The notes under the pieces are model-generated. The model had not been told where the DNA came from. It worked only from the letters and a program-made list of their open reading frames with translations, and did no database searches. Position numbers and translations under genes: made by a program. This document shows, one piece after another, positions 51,492 to 60,704 of a stretch of DNA of 64,000 bases. The DNA is taken from assembly GCF_000331735.1 (NCBI RefSeq), contig NC_020126.1:9675501-9739500 (forward strand), given 5' to 3'. Positions within the stretch are counted from its first letter, which is position 1; each line of letters begins with the position of its first letter. Source of the DNA: Myxococcus stipitatus DSM 14675. GTDB lineage: Bacteria; Myxococcota; Myxococcia; Myxococcales; Myxococcaceae.

Positions 51492-53945
51492 TCAGGCCCA
51501 CGTCGGCTCGCGCGGAAGTGTCACCCGGAACCGGGTTCCGTCCGCCGCCGAGGACGTCACCTCGATGCGGCCCCCGTGTCCCTTCACGATTTGCTCCACG
51601 ATGTAGAGGCCCAGGCCCAGCCCCCCGCTGTTGCCGCTGTCCGGACGTTCTCCCGCCCCACCGCGGCGGAACGGGTCGAACAGGTGGGGCAGGACCTCGG
51701 GCGGGATGGGCTCGCCGGTGTTGTGGACGTCGAGCACCACGGTGCCTCCGTCGTCGGAGAGCAGGAGGGTGACGGGGGCCTCCGGCGCGCTGTACTGGAG
51801 CGCGTTGCCGCCCAGGTTGCTGATGACCTGGAACAGGCGCTCGGCGTCCCAGACGCCCTCGTAGTGGCCGGGGTTCACCACCACGCGCAGGGTGCGCTCG
51901 GGCCACGCGGCCTCCAGCTCCTCCACGGCCTGGCGCACCACGGTGCGCAAGTCGCCGGGGGCGCGGTGGATGGGGATGCCTCCGCCCAGCCTTCCGCGCG
52001 TGAAGTCGAGGAGCTCCAGGATCATGCGCGTCATGCGCGCGCTGGAGCGGGCGATGCGCGTGACGAGCCGACGCTCCCGCTCCGCGAGCGCCTCCGTGTG
52101 CAGGAGCTGGGTGGTGGAGAGGTGGATGGCATTGAGGGGGTTGCGCAGGTCGTGGCTGACGATGGCGATGAGCCGCTCGCCGAAGCGGGCCGTCTGGAGC
52201 GCGGCCTGCTGCGCGCGCCGCTGCTCGGTGACGTCCACGAGCGTGGCGACGGCCGCGATGATGAGCCCCTCCGGGTCTCTCAGCGGCGCGCTGGAGATGA
52301 GGAGCGTCAGCGTGTGCCCGTCCTCGTGCCGCAGCATCACCTCTTCGCCCTGCACCACCTCTCCGGTGCGCAGGGTGCGCGCGAGCGGCCAGGACTCGGG
52401 GGCGCAGGGTTGGTCGTCGGGGTGGCGGGCTTCATAGGCGTGGGTGAAGGTGTCCACGCGGGAGCCGGGCACGTTGGGGCGTCCGGTGAGCGTGGCGACG
52501 CGGTGGTTGGCGAGGAGCCACTTGCCGCTGGGGGCCTCGGCGATGATGACCCCGGCGGGGAGCTGCTCGAGCACGGCGGCCAGCTGGGTGCGCTCCGCCT
52601 CGATGGCGCGGTGGAGCCGCTGCCGGTCCTCCTCCATCGCGCGCCGGTGGGTGATGTCCACGACGGTGCCGACGTAGCGCGACACCTGTCCGGCCTCGCC
52701 ATGCAGCGCGGTGACGTGGACGAAGACGGGGAAGCGGCTGCCATCGGCGCGGACGTGGATGGACTCGAACTCGTGGGAGGGGTGGGCGTCGGCCTCGGCG
52801 ACGTGGCGGAGGAGGACGTCGCGGGCCTCCGGGGCGAGCGTCACCGCCAGCGGTGCGCCGCGGAGCTCTCGAGGGGTGACGCCGTGCATGCTCGCGAAGG
52901 CGGGGTTGGCGTCGAGGATGCGCAGCTCCGTGCCGCCCGCGACGATGACGACGCCCACGCCCAGGCGGAGGAAGAGCTCCTCCCAGCGGCGCAGCCGGGC
53001 CTCGCTCTCGCGCAGCCGGGCGAGCGAGGCCTCCGCGTCCGCGCGGGCCTGACGTTCGCGCGCGTGGGCCTGGGCCTGGGCGAGGAGCGCGGTGGCGCGG
53101 GCGGCGATGGCGCGGAACAGGAGGCGGTCCTCCTCGGTGTACTCGCCGCTGCCTCGGCTGCCCATGAGGGCCACGCCGATGAGCGCGCCGTGGAGGACCA
53201 GGGGGACGCCGTACAGGGCCCTCACGTCGGAGGTGCGCACGACGGCGGAGTGGGCGCGGGGGTCGCTGCGCGCATCGCGGACCCAGATGGGCTCACGCGA
53301 CGCGGCGATGGAGCCGGTGAAGCCCTGGCCTACGTGGACCCGGCCTCCCACGGCGACGCCCTCGCCGACGGAGCACTCGACGCGGAGCGAGTCCTCGCCG
53401 TCGCGGAGCAGGACGACGGCCACGTCCACGGCGGAGACGGTGTCCCGGAGGACTTGCAGCAGCCGGGGGAGGAACCCGGCCACGTCGGGACTGCCGAGCG
53501 CGGCGGCGCTGATGCTGTCGAGGGCCTGGAGGGTGCGCTCCCTGGCGTGGGCATAGCGGCTCACGGCGGCGGAGACCGCTTCGTCCATGGCCTCGTGGAA
53601 GATGCGCTCTTCGTCGGGGCGGGCGGTGGCGTGGCCTCGGGAGGACCAGAGGCGGAGGACGCAGGAGCGCAGGAGGCGGTACTCGGCGACGACCTGTCGC
53701 AGGTCGAAGCCTTCGCCCAGGCGCTCCAGCGCGTGGTGGTCGCTGATGGCGCTCAGGCCCGCGGCGAGCTGGGCGTGGGGCGTGCGCATGAGCGTCGCGA
53801 TGCCATCGAGGAGCCGCGGCAATCCGTCGCGCAGGGCCAGACGGTCCAGGTGCCTGGCCGCGGGGAGCGCGCGGACCTGCGCCTCCCACGCCTCCAGGAT
53901 GGCGTCGCGGTTCTGGAGCAGGAAGTCAGCCAGCGGGATGGGCAC
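51492..53945 (-). CDS. Sensor histidine kinase with RsbR-like N-domain, GAF and PAS domains
   Basis: 817 aa. Residues ~1-140 resemble the globin-like RsbR/RsbRD N-terminal domain (LLQNRDAILEAWEAQVRAL..GFDLRQVVAEYRLLRSCVLRLW). Then GAF (~155-300), PAS 1 (~325-445, PAC end VGTVVDITHRRAMEEDR), PAS 2 (~460-580), HisKA with H598 (SHDLRNPLNAI) and HATPase (NLGGNALQYS; GGLGLGLYIVEQIVKGHGG). Soluble multi-input sensor. GC-rich Arg/Glu text throughout but normal codon pattern. Converges with the single-domain regulator at 51110. Confidence 0.9.
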   Translation of the reverse strand: MPIPLADFLLQNRDAILEAWEAQVRALPAARHLDRLALRDGLPRLLDGIATLMRTPHAQLAAGLSAISDHHALERLGEGFDLRQVVAEYRLLRSCVLRLWSSRGHATARPDEERIFHEAMDEAVSAAVSRYAHARERTLQALDSISAAALGSPDVAGFLPRLLQVLRDTVSAVDVAVVLLRDGEDSLRVECSVGEGVAVGGRVHVGQGFTGSIAASREPIWVRDARSDPRAHSAVVRTSDVRALYGVPLVLHGALIGVALMGSRGSGEYTEEDRLLFRAIAARATALLAQAQAHARERQARADAEASLARLRESEARLRRWEELFLRLGVGVVIVAGGTELRILDANPAFASMHGVTPRELRGAPLAVTLAPEARDVLLRHVAEADAHPSHEFESIHVRADGSRFPVFVHVTALHGEAGQVSRYVGTVVDITHRRAMEEDRQRLHRAIEAERTQLAAVLEQLPAGVIIAEAPSGKWLLANHRVATLTGRPNVPGSRVDTFTHAYEARHPDDQPCAPESWPLARTLRTGEVVQGEEVMLRHEDGHTLTLLISSAPLRDPEGLIIAAVATLVDVTEQRRAQQAALQTARFGERLIAIVSHDLRNPLNAIHLSTTQLLHTEALAERERRLVTRIARSSARMTRMILELLDFTRGRLGGGIPIHRAPGDLRTVVRQAVEELEAAWPERTLRVVVNPGHYEGVWDAERLFQVISNLGGNALQYSAPEAPVTLLLSDDGGTVVLDVHNTGEPIPPEVLPHLFDPFRRGGAGERPDSGNSGGLGLGLYIVEQIVKGHGGRIEVTSSAADGTRFRVTLPREPTWA

Positions 53946-53985
53946 GGCGCTTCAGGGCCCCGGCGCGGGGCTCGGTGGCCTCGAC

Positions 53986-54231
53986 TCAGTGAGGCGACGG
54001 AGCCATGACGTCCGTGAGTCGCAGCAGGCGGTGCTCCTCCTCCAGGAGGTAATGGACACGGAAGCCCGAGCCGAGCACCACCAGGCCCACCTGCTCTGGC
54101 GCCAGGGGGCCTTCCAAGGGAAGTCCCGCCGCGAGCGCGGCCAACTCACCTTGAAGTTGCTGACGGACGGGATTGGGACACCGGGCGAGCGTACGCAACG
54201 CCGGGGGCGCGAGCTGGAGACGCAGAGCCAT
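53986..54231 (-). CDS. RelE/ParE-like small protein without visible antitoxin
   Basis: 81 aa from ATG 54231; a TTG at 54288 would add 19 residues. The pattern RLQLAPPALRTLARCPNPVRQQLQGELAAL..GLVVLGSGFRVHYLLEEEHRLLRLTDV matches the RelE/ParE fold: two helices, then strands with the R-x-x-Y element. The usual second basic catalytic residue is not obvious. No antitoxin-like gene lies on either side (54232-54589 is empty), so it may be a solitary or degraded member. Moderate confidence that it is expressed. Confidence 0.5.
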   Translation of the reverse strand: MALRLQLAPPALRTLARCPNPVRQQLQGELAALAAGLPLEGPLAPEQVGLVVLGSGFRVHYLLEEEHRLLRLTDVMAPSPH

Positions 54232-54589
54232 GGTCCGACACAGGGTGGCCACCCTCCTGTCTCGCAACAAGGCGTGACCCAGGTGCAAGGCTCGCGTTCG
54301 CTTCCGACGGCCTTGAACCAGGATTCCCAGACAGACTCTTGTCTCACGGCGCGGGGTGTCTCACAGCGGACGAGGGGCGTGTGGCGAGAGGAAACTTTCG
54401 GGAGGCCTGGTGAGGGTGCGAACGGCGCCGGGCACTTCGAGACGGTTTCCGGGAGGTCATCCTCGGTGGGCGCTGGGTGTGCCAGCGGACCATGCGCCGC
54501 CTGTTCGTGCTGGGAGGGAGGGCTGGACACGGGTTGAACCGTGGCGCGTGGACCTGCCCTTGAGGGAAGTCGGACATAGACTGCACGAC
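54232..54589 (+). other. Intergenic region without recognised gene
   Basis: About 360 nt. Open frames here read as low-complexity Arg/Pro/Gly text. No antitoxin, no hairpin with a T tract and no strong promoter boxes noticed. Confidence 0.4.
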
Positions 54590-55183
54590 ATGAAAAAGGT
54601 GTCGAAGTGGGTGGCACTCCTGGGAGTGCTGGGCGTGGGGACGCAGGCGGTGGCGGACGGGTGGCATGGCTATGGCTCCCTGGGGGCGGGAATCACGTTG
54701 GATCATCTGAGTGACTTCCGGGCGAAGGGGCCGGCGTTGCATGGGTATCTGGGGGTGGAGTCGCCGCCGGGGTTGTCGTTGGGGTTGTTGGCCGAGGTCT
54801 CCGAGACGTGGGGCAGCAAGCTGCGGGATGCGTCCAGGCAGGGACAGTTGGAGCGGACGCAGTTGGACTACAAGGCGGTGGGCATCGAGGTCCGGCTGAG
54901 GTTCTTCCGGGACCGGATGTTCACGCCGTGGGTGGGGGCGAGGCTCTCGAAGAGTTGGGGGAGCACGCTCACGCCGGACGCGATGGGCAAGTTCCTGCGA
55001 GAGAACGTGGACACGACGAGCATGGCGTTCCGGGTGGGGGTGGACGGGTGGTTGAGCGAGCGGTGGGGAATCTCGGCGGCGACGGCTTTTCAGTTCTGTG
55101 ACGTGAAGCTCACGAAGGACTCGGTGGATGAGTGCGCGAAGCTGCTCCAGTCGGTGATTTTGGGGCCGGTGGTGCGCTTCTGA
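54590..55183 (+). CDS. Exported beta-barrel-like outer-membrane protein
   Basis: 197 aa. Signal peptide KKVSKWVALLGVLGVGTQAVA, mature start DGWHGYGSLGAG. Strands with alternating residues (ITLDHLSDF; GLLAEVSETWGS; GIEVRLRFF; FRVGVDGWL; VILGPVVRF) and a C-terminal Phe are typical of small outer-membrane barrels of the OmpW/lipid A-modifying size class. No active-site motif recognised. Start ATG 54590 is the one that begins the signal peptide. Codons here are slightly less GC-biased than in neighbouring genes (many TTG leucines). Confidence 0.72.
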   Translation: MKKVSKWVALLGVLGVGTQAVADGWHGYGSLGAGITLDHLSDFRAKGPALHGYLGVESPPGLSLGLLAEVSETWGSKLRDASRQGQLERTQLDYKAVGIEVRLRFFRDRMFTPWVGARLSKSWGSTLTPDAMGKFLRENVDTTSMAFRVGVDGWLSERWGISAATAFQFCDVKLTKDSVDECAKLLQSVILGPVVRF

Positions 55184-55269
55184 GGGCTCATGCGTCGTGT
55201 GAGCGGGGCTAACGGCGGTGGCGCGGGGACAGTGGGGAGTGAGGGGGGCGGTCCGTACAGTGGGGGGCC

Positions 55270-55956
55270 ATGAGTGACATGCCCGCCGTGCCGAGGTCCG
55301 AGGGTCTGCGTTGGTTGTACCTGCATGGCTTCGCGTCGGGTCCGGACTCGACGAAGGGCGTGGCGGTATCGCGTCACTTCGGGGCGAGGGGTGTGGAGGT
55401 GGCGCGGCTCAACTTGAGGGTGCCCACGATGGAGGGGCTGCGGTTGAGCGCGATGTTGGAGACGGTGCGGGAGGCGATGGGAGGGGAGAAGGAGCGGGCG
55501 GTGTTGCTGGGATCGAGTCTGGGCGGGTTGGTGGCGGCGCACACCGCGGCGGCGGATGCGAGGGTGAGCGGGTTGGTGTTGTTGGCGCCGGCGTTCCAGG
55601 TGGTGCGGCAGTTGAGGAGGAGGATGGGAGAGGCGGCGTGGAGGTTGTGGGAGAAGCAGGGGTGGATTGAGACGGACGACTTCGCGGAGAAGCGGAAGGT
55701 GCGAGTGCACTCGGGCTTCATCGGGGACGCGGAGGCGGTGGATGGGAAGTTCGGTGGGTGGCCGGATGTCAGGGTGCCCACGCTGGTGATTCATGGGAGG
55801 GCGGATGACACGTGTGACATCCGGTATTCGAGGCAGTGGGCGGAGGGGAAGCGGAACGTGAAGCTCGTGGAGGTGGAGGACGGACACGAGCTGGTGGCGT
55901 CGCTCCCGCGGATTCTGGCTGAGGCGGAGGAGTTCCTGCGTCCCTGGGGGGTGTGA
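55270..55956 (+). CDS. YqiA-like alpha/beta hydrolase esterase
   Basis: 228 aa. Starts with the YqiA/UPF0227 pattern LRWLYLHGFASGPDSTKG. Nucleophile S83 in GSSLGG; Asp in IHGRADDTCDI and His in DGHELV complete the triad. Likely a cytoplasmic carboxylesterase of unknown natural substrate. GTG and TTG leucine/valine codons are frequent, as in the gene before. The stop lies only 5 nt from a fossil CRISPR repeat (55962), so the gene marks the edge of the array. Confidence 0.85.
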   Translation: MSDMPAVPRSEGLRWLYLHGFASGPDSTKGVAVSRHFGARGVEVARLNLRVPTMEGLRLSAMLETVREAMGGEKERAVLLGSSLGGLVAAHTAAADARVSGLVLLAPAFQVVRQLRRRMGEAAWRLWEKQGWIETDDFAEKRKVRVHSGFIGDAEAVDGKFGGWPDVRVPTLVIHGRADDTCDIRYSRQWAEGKRNVKLVEVEDGHELVASLPRILAEAEEFLRPWGV

Positions 55957-55961
55957 GGGAC

Positions 55962-57536
55962 GTTGAACCTGCGCGCCTCGTGGGGACGAGGGGCGACCGT
56001 GGTGATTCGACACGGGGAACAGCGTGATGGTTTCAACCCACGCTCCTTGTGGTCATGAGGAGCGACTCCATCGTCGCGACGGCAAGCGCGGCCTGCCCGA
56101 CGTTTCAACCCACGCTCCTCGCTGTCACGAGGAGCGACGTCTGCTCGACGGTCGACACGCGAACATACAACCGATTCAACCCACGCTCCTCGCAGTCGCC
56201 AGGAGCGACGTCGGCGTGGAAAAGCTGGTCGGTTTCGGCGTCATTTCAACCCACGCGCCTCGCGGTCACGAGGAGCGACGCTTGGACTTGCCGCATCCCT
56301 GCTCAAAGTGGAGGTTTCAACCCACGTTCCTCGCTGTCACGAGGAGCGACCGACGACGCCCGCTCGATGTTGACGATGAGGTTGTTTCAACCCGCGCTCC
56401 TCGCGGTCACGAGGCTCAAGCGGCAGCGCCGTAGCCCATGTTCACCCACGCTCCTGCGGTCACGAGGAGCGACCTCACCCAGATCAAATCATCAGCTCGG
56501 AGCCGGCGTTCAACCCACGCTCCTCGCGTCACGAGGAGCGACGCCCGCCACTACTGGGCCCACGGCGGCCCACTGGTTTCAACCCACGCTCCTCGCGGTC
56601 ACGAGGAGCGACGCGACTTCTGGGGCGAGTGCGCGCCGGACGTGGTGTTTCAACCCACGCTCCTCGCGGTCACGAGGAGCGACTCAACCTCGCGGAGGAC
56701 GCCACGCCCATCGTGCCGTTTCAACCCACGCTCCTCGCGGTCACGAGGAGCGACGAGGGCGCCCCGGAAATCTGCCCCGAGTGCGCCGTGTTTCAACCCA
56801 CGCTCCTCGCGGTCACGAGGAGCGACACGCAAGCCTGCGTCCTGAACTGGTCGGCACGAAGTGTTTCAACCCACGCTCCTCGCGGTCACGAGGAGCGACG
56901 TCCGGTACCGGGGATGACGGATGTCGTCGGAGGTTTCAACCCACGCTCCTCGCGGTCACGAGGAGCGACGCGATGTGCCGCTGGAGCTGGCCGAGCGCGA
57001 GGTGTTTCAACCCACGCTCCTCGCGGTCACGAGGAGCGACAGATGTACCAGGGCGGAGTCATGCCACCTGAGCCGTTTCAACCCACGCTCCTCGCGGTCA
57101 CGAGGAGCGACCGAGCCACGCGGCCTTGTCGCTGCGCAAGTGGGGGTTTCAACCCACGCTCCTCGCGGTCACGAGGAGCGACAGCAGGCACAAGCTCCGC
57201 ATGTATTGCCTCCATGTTTCAACCCACGCTCCTCGCGGTCACGAGGAGCGACTCTCCGGGTTCCGGGAGCGGTTCCCCGCCCCTCTCGGTTTCAACCCAC
57301 GCTCCTCGCGGTCACGAGGAGCGACGATGGGCCACGTCATCGCCAAGTCGATTGCAGAGTTTCAACCCACGCTCCTCGCGGTCACGAGGAGCGACTGCCC
57401 AAACACGGTGATGACCGGCGCGAGTCCCTCGTTTCAACCCACGCTCCTCGCGGTCACGAGGAGCGACTACGCCGCGACCGTGGTCGGGCCAGGCGCGACG
57501 TTTCAACCCACGCTCCTCGCGGTCACGAGGAGCGAC
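55962..57536 (-). CRISPR. Type I-C CRISPR array, 22 repeats plus one fossil repeat
   Basis: Repeat unit 37 nt, plus-strand beginning GTTTCAACCC and ending GAGGAGCGAC, with a 9-bp stem CGCTCCTCG/CGAGGAGCG and 6-nt loop; transcribed from the minus strand it ends in GTTGAAAC, as in type I-C. Readable repeats start at 56030, 56102, 56173, 56244, 56314, 56384, 56440, 56508, 56576, 56647, 56718, 56790, 56863, 56933, 57004, 57075, 57146, 57216, 57289, 57359, 57431 and 57500. Spacers are 32-36 nt, except a 19-nt remnant at 56421-56439. Repeats from 56576 on are identical; those to the left carry substitutions and short deletions, marking the leader-distal, oldest end. The first unit (55962-55997) is a fossil matching 28 of 37 positions, followed by a normal 32-nt spacer. 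Confidence 0.98.
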
Positions 57537-57739
57537 CCTGCACCTGCAACCTACCATCACTCCTGGGGAATCCGGCCGAATCCCGCGAACCTGGCTCCGA
57601 CAGTGTCTCCATCGCCACGGCCATCAGCCCGCGCTCCCGCCAACTCCCTACGACTATTGGAGATTTCAAAGAGCGCGAACCTCCGACGAAGGCCACACCG
57701 ATAGAGGTCCGCGCACGCCCAAGTGCGCTCCGCCCCTCA
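57537..57739 (-). promoter_or_regulatory. CRISPR leader
   Basis: About 200 nt between the end of cas2 and the first (newest) repeat. No gene. It has a local AT-richer patch around 57650-57675 (CTATTGGAGATTTCAAAG) which could hold the array promoter and the site where Cas1-Cas2 integrate new spacers. Position, not motif, supports the call. Confidence 0.75.
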
Positions 57740-58039
57740 TCACACGATGAGTGGTCCTTCGACATCGAGAGGAACCCTCGCACCATGGTGCTCCGTCTTC
57801 TTCGCCACATCCTCGCTCAGGAAATAGAAGCGCAGGCTATCGCACGAGTCATCCAGCTCCGTGAGCAGCCGAGCCCTCAGAACCACCCAATCCTTGGGCT
57901 CCAGCACGCACTCGAAAACGGAGTACTGAACCCGAACACCGTGGTCCTTGCACGCTCGAGCGATTCTCCGCAGGCGGCGCGGCCCATCCGCGTCCGTCAC
58001 CTGCACGTCGTAGCAAACGAGCACAGTGACCTTCTTCAT
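57740..58039 (-). CDS. cas2: CRISPR-associated endonuclease Cas2
   Basis: 99 aa. MKKVTVLVCYDVQVTDADGPRRLRRIARACKDHGVRVQYSVFEC is the Cas2 ferredoxin-like core with the metal-binding Asp of CYDV (D11). Together with Cas1 it forms the integrase that inserts new spacers at the leader end. Starts 3 nt after the cas1 stop on the same strand. Confidence 0.96.
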   Translation of the reverse strand: MKKVTVLVCYDVQVTDADGPRRLRRIARACKDHGVRVQYSVFECVLEPKDWVVLRARLLTELDDSCDSLRFYFLSEDVAKKTEHHGARVPLDVEGPLIV

Positions 58040-58042
58040 CCC

Positions 58043-59071
58043 TCACCGCACCGCGAAAGGAGGATAGCCATCCAGCTCTCCTCGGAGCACTCGCGCCAGC
58101 AGCAGCGCCTGCAGATGAGGCACCAGCCCCCAGCTCGTCTGCTGCCCCAGGAAGACATGCTGGACCTCCACCTGCTTCGCGCCCTGATACGCCACCAGGA
58201 ACGCCTTGCGAGCCTCATCCCGCAACAGCACGCCTCCCGCCGCCTCCGTCTTGAAGTCCTCCGGCTTGAGCTGCCCGCGATTCACCAGCGAGAACACCAG
58301 TCGGTCCACCACTGGCGCACGAAGCTCCTCCATCAAGTCCAACGCCAGCGACAACCTGCCCGGCCTGTCCTCGTGCAGAAACCCCACGGCCGGATCCAAC
58401 CCCACCCCCGCCAAGGCTCCCGCGCATTCCTGCGCGAGCAGCGCATACCCGAATGAGAGCAACGCATTGAGCGGGTCTCGCGGAGGCCGCCGATTCCTCC
58501 CATCAAACGTGAACCGCCGAGCCTCCCCCTTCAACAGCGAAGGAAACACCTCGAAGTAGTCCCGCGCCGCAATCCCCTCCAGCCCCCGCACCTGCTCCAA
58601 GTCCTCCGCCCGCTCCAACGCGCGCAGGTGCCCGGACAGCCGTCGCACCGCCTCCTCCAACACGGGCTTGCGCTCCTCCACCGCATCCCGGCGCGCATGC
58701 ATGAGGAACTGGCGAGCATTCCCCAACTTGCCCACAACCACCGCCCGTGCGATCTCCAGCGTGCGCGCCCCATCATCCGCCACACGGAACTGCGCGCGCC
58801 GCAGCAACACATTCCCTCCTGGCAGGCCCTCCACTCGCACCAGGAACCGCCCGGTCATCCCGAAGAAGGACACGTGGATGCCCGCCTCCACGCAGCTCTC
58901 CAACAACTCCGGCGTCATCCACGCTCGCGCCAGACACACCACCGAGCGCAGATGCCGGAGTGGGACCTCCGCCTTCTTCTCGTCATGGAGCGTCACCACC
59001 ACCCGCTCACCCTCCTTGTTCAGCCGAGCCCCCTCCAAGGTGATGAACAGCGTATTGAGTGCGGTCGTCAT
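58043..59071 (-). CDS. cas1: CRISPR-associated integrase Cas1 (type I-C)
   Basis: 342 aa, Dvulg/I-C subtype length. The C-terminal helical domain carries the metal site: Glu in the ALLSFGYALLAQECAG helix region, His in GFLHEDRPGR and Asp/Glu in LALDLMEELR. N-terminal beta domain ~1-90 (LFITLEGARLNKEGERVVV; PLRHLRSVVCLA). Joins protospacers into the array with Cas2. 36 nt downstream of cas4, 3 nt before cas2. Confidence 0.96.
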   Translation of the reverse strand: MTTALNTLFITLEGARLNKEGERVVVTLHDEKKAEVPLRHLRSVVCLARAWMTPELLESCVEAGIHVSFFGMTGRFLVRVEGLPGGNVLLRRAQFRVADDGARTLEIARAVVVGKLGNARQFLMHARRDAVEERKPVLEEAVRRLSGHLRALERAEDLEQVRGLEGIAARDYFEVFPSLLKGEARRFTFDGRNRRPPRDPLNALLSFGYALLAQECAGALAGVGLDPAVGFLHEDRPGRLSLALDLMEELRAPVVDRLVFSLVNRGQLKPEDFKTEAAGGVLLRDEARKAFLVAYQGAKQVEVQHVFLGQQTSWGLVPHLQALLLARVLRGELDGYPPFAVR

Positions 59072-59107
59072 GACGGCTCCAGCCAGTGCCCCCCTGGGGC
59101 CCGGCCT

Positions 59108-59758
59108 TCAGAACTCCACCGGCTCCACCATGCGCCTCAGATGGTCGGAGGCTCGCCGCTGCCCCGCGGTGACCTGCGGCAGGCACATCGACTCCAGCGA
59201 ACACTTCTCGCACTTCGGTGCCCGCGGAACAGCGGGGACCTGGCACCGAGCCAGCAGCTCATGCATTCGCGCTACAGCATCCTCTGTCAGCGTCCGCAGC
59301 CGCGCATCGAACCGCACCGCCTGCCGCCGATGCTCCGCGCCATGAAAGAGCGCCCCCTCGGGAACATCGACACCGTGCATCTCCTCCAGGCACAGCGCCT
59401 GCGCACAGAGCTGCACGCGGTCCGCCTCTTCCGACTTCCGCCGCGCGCGCTTCACCTCCACCGGGAAGGGCCTCCATCCCGTGGGGCTCGTGCCATCAGG
59501 GTGGTACTCGACCAGGTCCGCGCGCCCGGTCAGCCGCAAGCGCTGACAGCCCAGCCGGACCGCGCGCTCCACGCGCCGGCCCGGCCGAGCATCATGTCCT
59601 GGGAGATCCACGCGTTCATGAAGCAGGCGCCCCTGGGCGGTGTTGACGTCCTCCACCCACAGCCGTTCCACGTGGATGAGCGCCGCCTGCCGTTCACAGA
59701 ACAGCAGGTGCTGCAAGGCCGACAACGCAACCCAGGTCTCGCGAGGCTCCATCGTCAC
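59108..59758 (-). CDS. cas4: CRISPR-associated exonuclease Cas4
   Basis: 216 aa from the GTG at 59758, which overlaps the cas7 stop (GTGA). Early CERQ Cys at ~20 (LLFCERQAAL), RecB-type nuclease motifs GRADLVEY and PVEVKRA, and the C-terminal Cys cluster PKCEKCSLESMC that completes the 4Fe-4S site. Cas4 trims prespacers and checks the PAM before integration. Part of the adaptation group with cas1 and cas2. Confidence 0.95.
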   Translation of the reverse strand: MTMEPRETWVALSALQHLLFCERQAALIHVERLWVEDVNTAQGRLLHERVDLPGHDARPGRRVERAVRLGCQRLRLTGRADLVEYHPDGTSPTGWRPFPVEVKRARRKSEEADRVQLCAQALCLEEMHGVDVPEGALFHGAEHRRQAVRFDARLRTLTEDAVARMHELLARCQVPAVPRAPKCEKCSLESMCLPQVTAGQRRASDHLRRMVEPVEF

Positions 59759-60666
59759 ACCAGGTCCATCACCTCGATGCCCTGGGGCAACCCGGCCGTC
59801 TCCACCACCACCGCGTAGTCCGTGAAGGCGCGCGCCGGCTTCTCGGCCTGCACAGGCGCCACCTTGACGCGGTCGAACAGCGCGTGTGCGGGCGCATTGC
59901 CGAGCTCCGACCCATGCTTGAACACGATGACCTTGCGCATGGCCATCAGCCCGCGCGCCGCGCTGCGGTCCAGCTCGAACATGTGAGCAAACGACTTGAA
60001 CAGAAGCTCCAGGTCCGTCGGACTGAAGCCCGTCTGTCTGGCCAGGTGTGGCGACACGAAGCCATGCGCGCGGTAGAGCCCGTAAGGCACCGTGTTCTTC
60101 CGGCCCATGGTCCGGTTGTCTCCGCCTTGCTTCTCAGCCTCGGCCTCGGTGGCCACCGCCATGCGGGTGATGGCGTGCTCCAACGAGACAATGGGCGCCA
60201 CCGAGCGCGCGAACGTGAGCTGCACCGGCCCTCGCACCTGCCCGGCATTGGCGCCCGTGGACATCACCGCGCCAAAGGTCCGCACGTCGAAGAACGTCTT
60301 GCACATCCACGTCCGGCCCTGCTCCACCTCCGAGCCCTGAGCCTTGCCTTTCGAGTCGCGCTTCTTCCCATCCTCCGTCTTCGTCGGCTTCTCGTTCAGG
60401 TCGATGCCCAATCCCTTGTAGGCGTCATTGATGGACACGTTCAGGATGGCCTTCTCCTTCACGAAGATGTCCAGGCCCGGTTTCTTCTCCTGGGTGAGCT
60501 GGATGAAGTTGCGCACCTTGCGCTTGAGACACACGTCGGTGACCAGCCCGTGCCCTGTCTCCGGGTCGATGCGCGGCAGGTTTCCGGCATCCGGGTCCCC
60601 ATTGGGGTTTCCATCCTGGACGTCGAACAGCAGGACGAAGTCGTAGCGGTTCTTGAACTCGGACAT
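59755..60666 (-). CDS. cas7: Cascade backbone protein Cas7 (Csd2 type)
   Basis: 303 aa from ATG 60666 (AAGGA 9 nt upstream; the frame extends 14 codons further). Typical I-C opening NRYDFVLLFDVQDGNPNGDPDAGNLPRIDPETGHGLVTDVCLKRKVRNF, RAMP-type fold; several copies coat the crRNA in Cascade. Overlaps cas4 by 4 nt and starts 38 nt after the cas8c stop. Confidence 0.96.
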   Translation of the reverse strand: MSEFKNRYDFVLLFDVQDGNPNGDPDAGNLPRIDPETGHGLVTDVCLKRKVRNFIQLTQEKKPGLDIFVKEKAILNVSINDAYKGLGIDLNEKPTKTEDGKKRDSKGKAQGSEVEQGRTWMCKTFFDVRTFGAVMSTGANAGQVRGPVQLTFARSVAPIVSLEHAITRMAVATEAEAEKQGGDNRTMGRKNTVPYGLYRAHGFVSPHLARQTGFSPTDLELLFKSFAHMFELDRSAARGLMAMRKVIVFKHGSELGNAPAHALFDRVKVAPVQAEKPARAFTDYAVVVETAGLPQGIEVMDLV

Positions 60667-60704
60667 GGTATTCACTTCCTTGGAATGGGTGGGAGTCGGC
60701 TTCA

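Noticed and set aside
56049..58456. Long open frames on the plus strand running through the CRISPR array
   Set aside because: They translate the repeat itself over and over (STHAPRGHEER-like lines); the array structure explains them fully.
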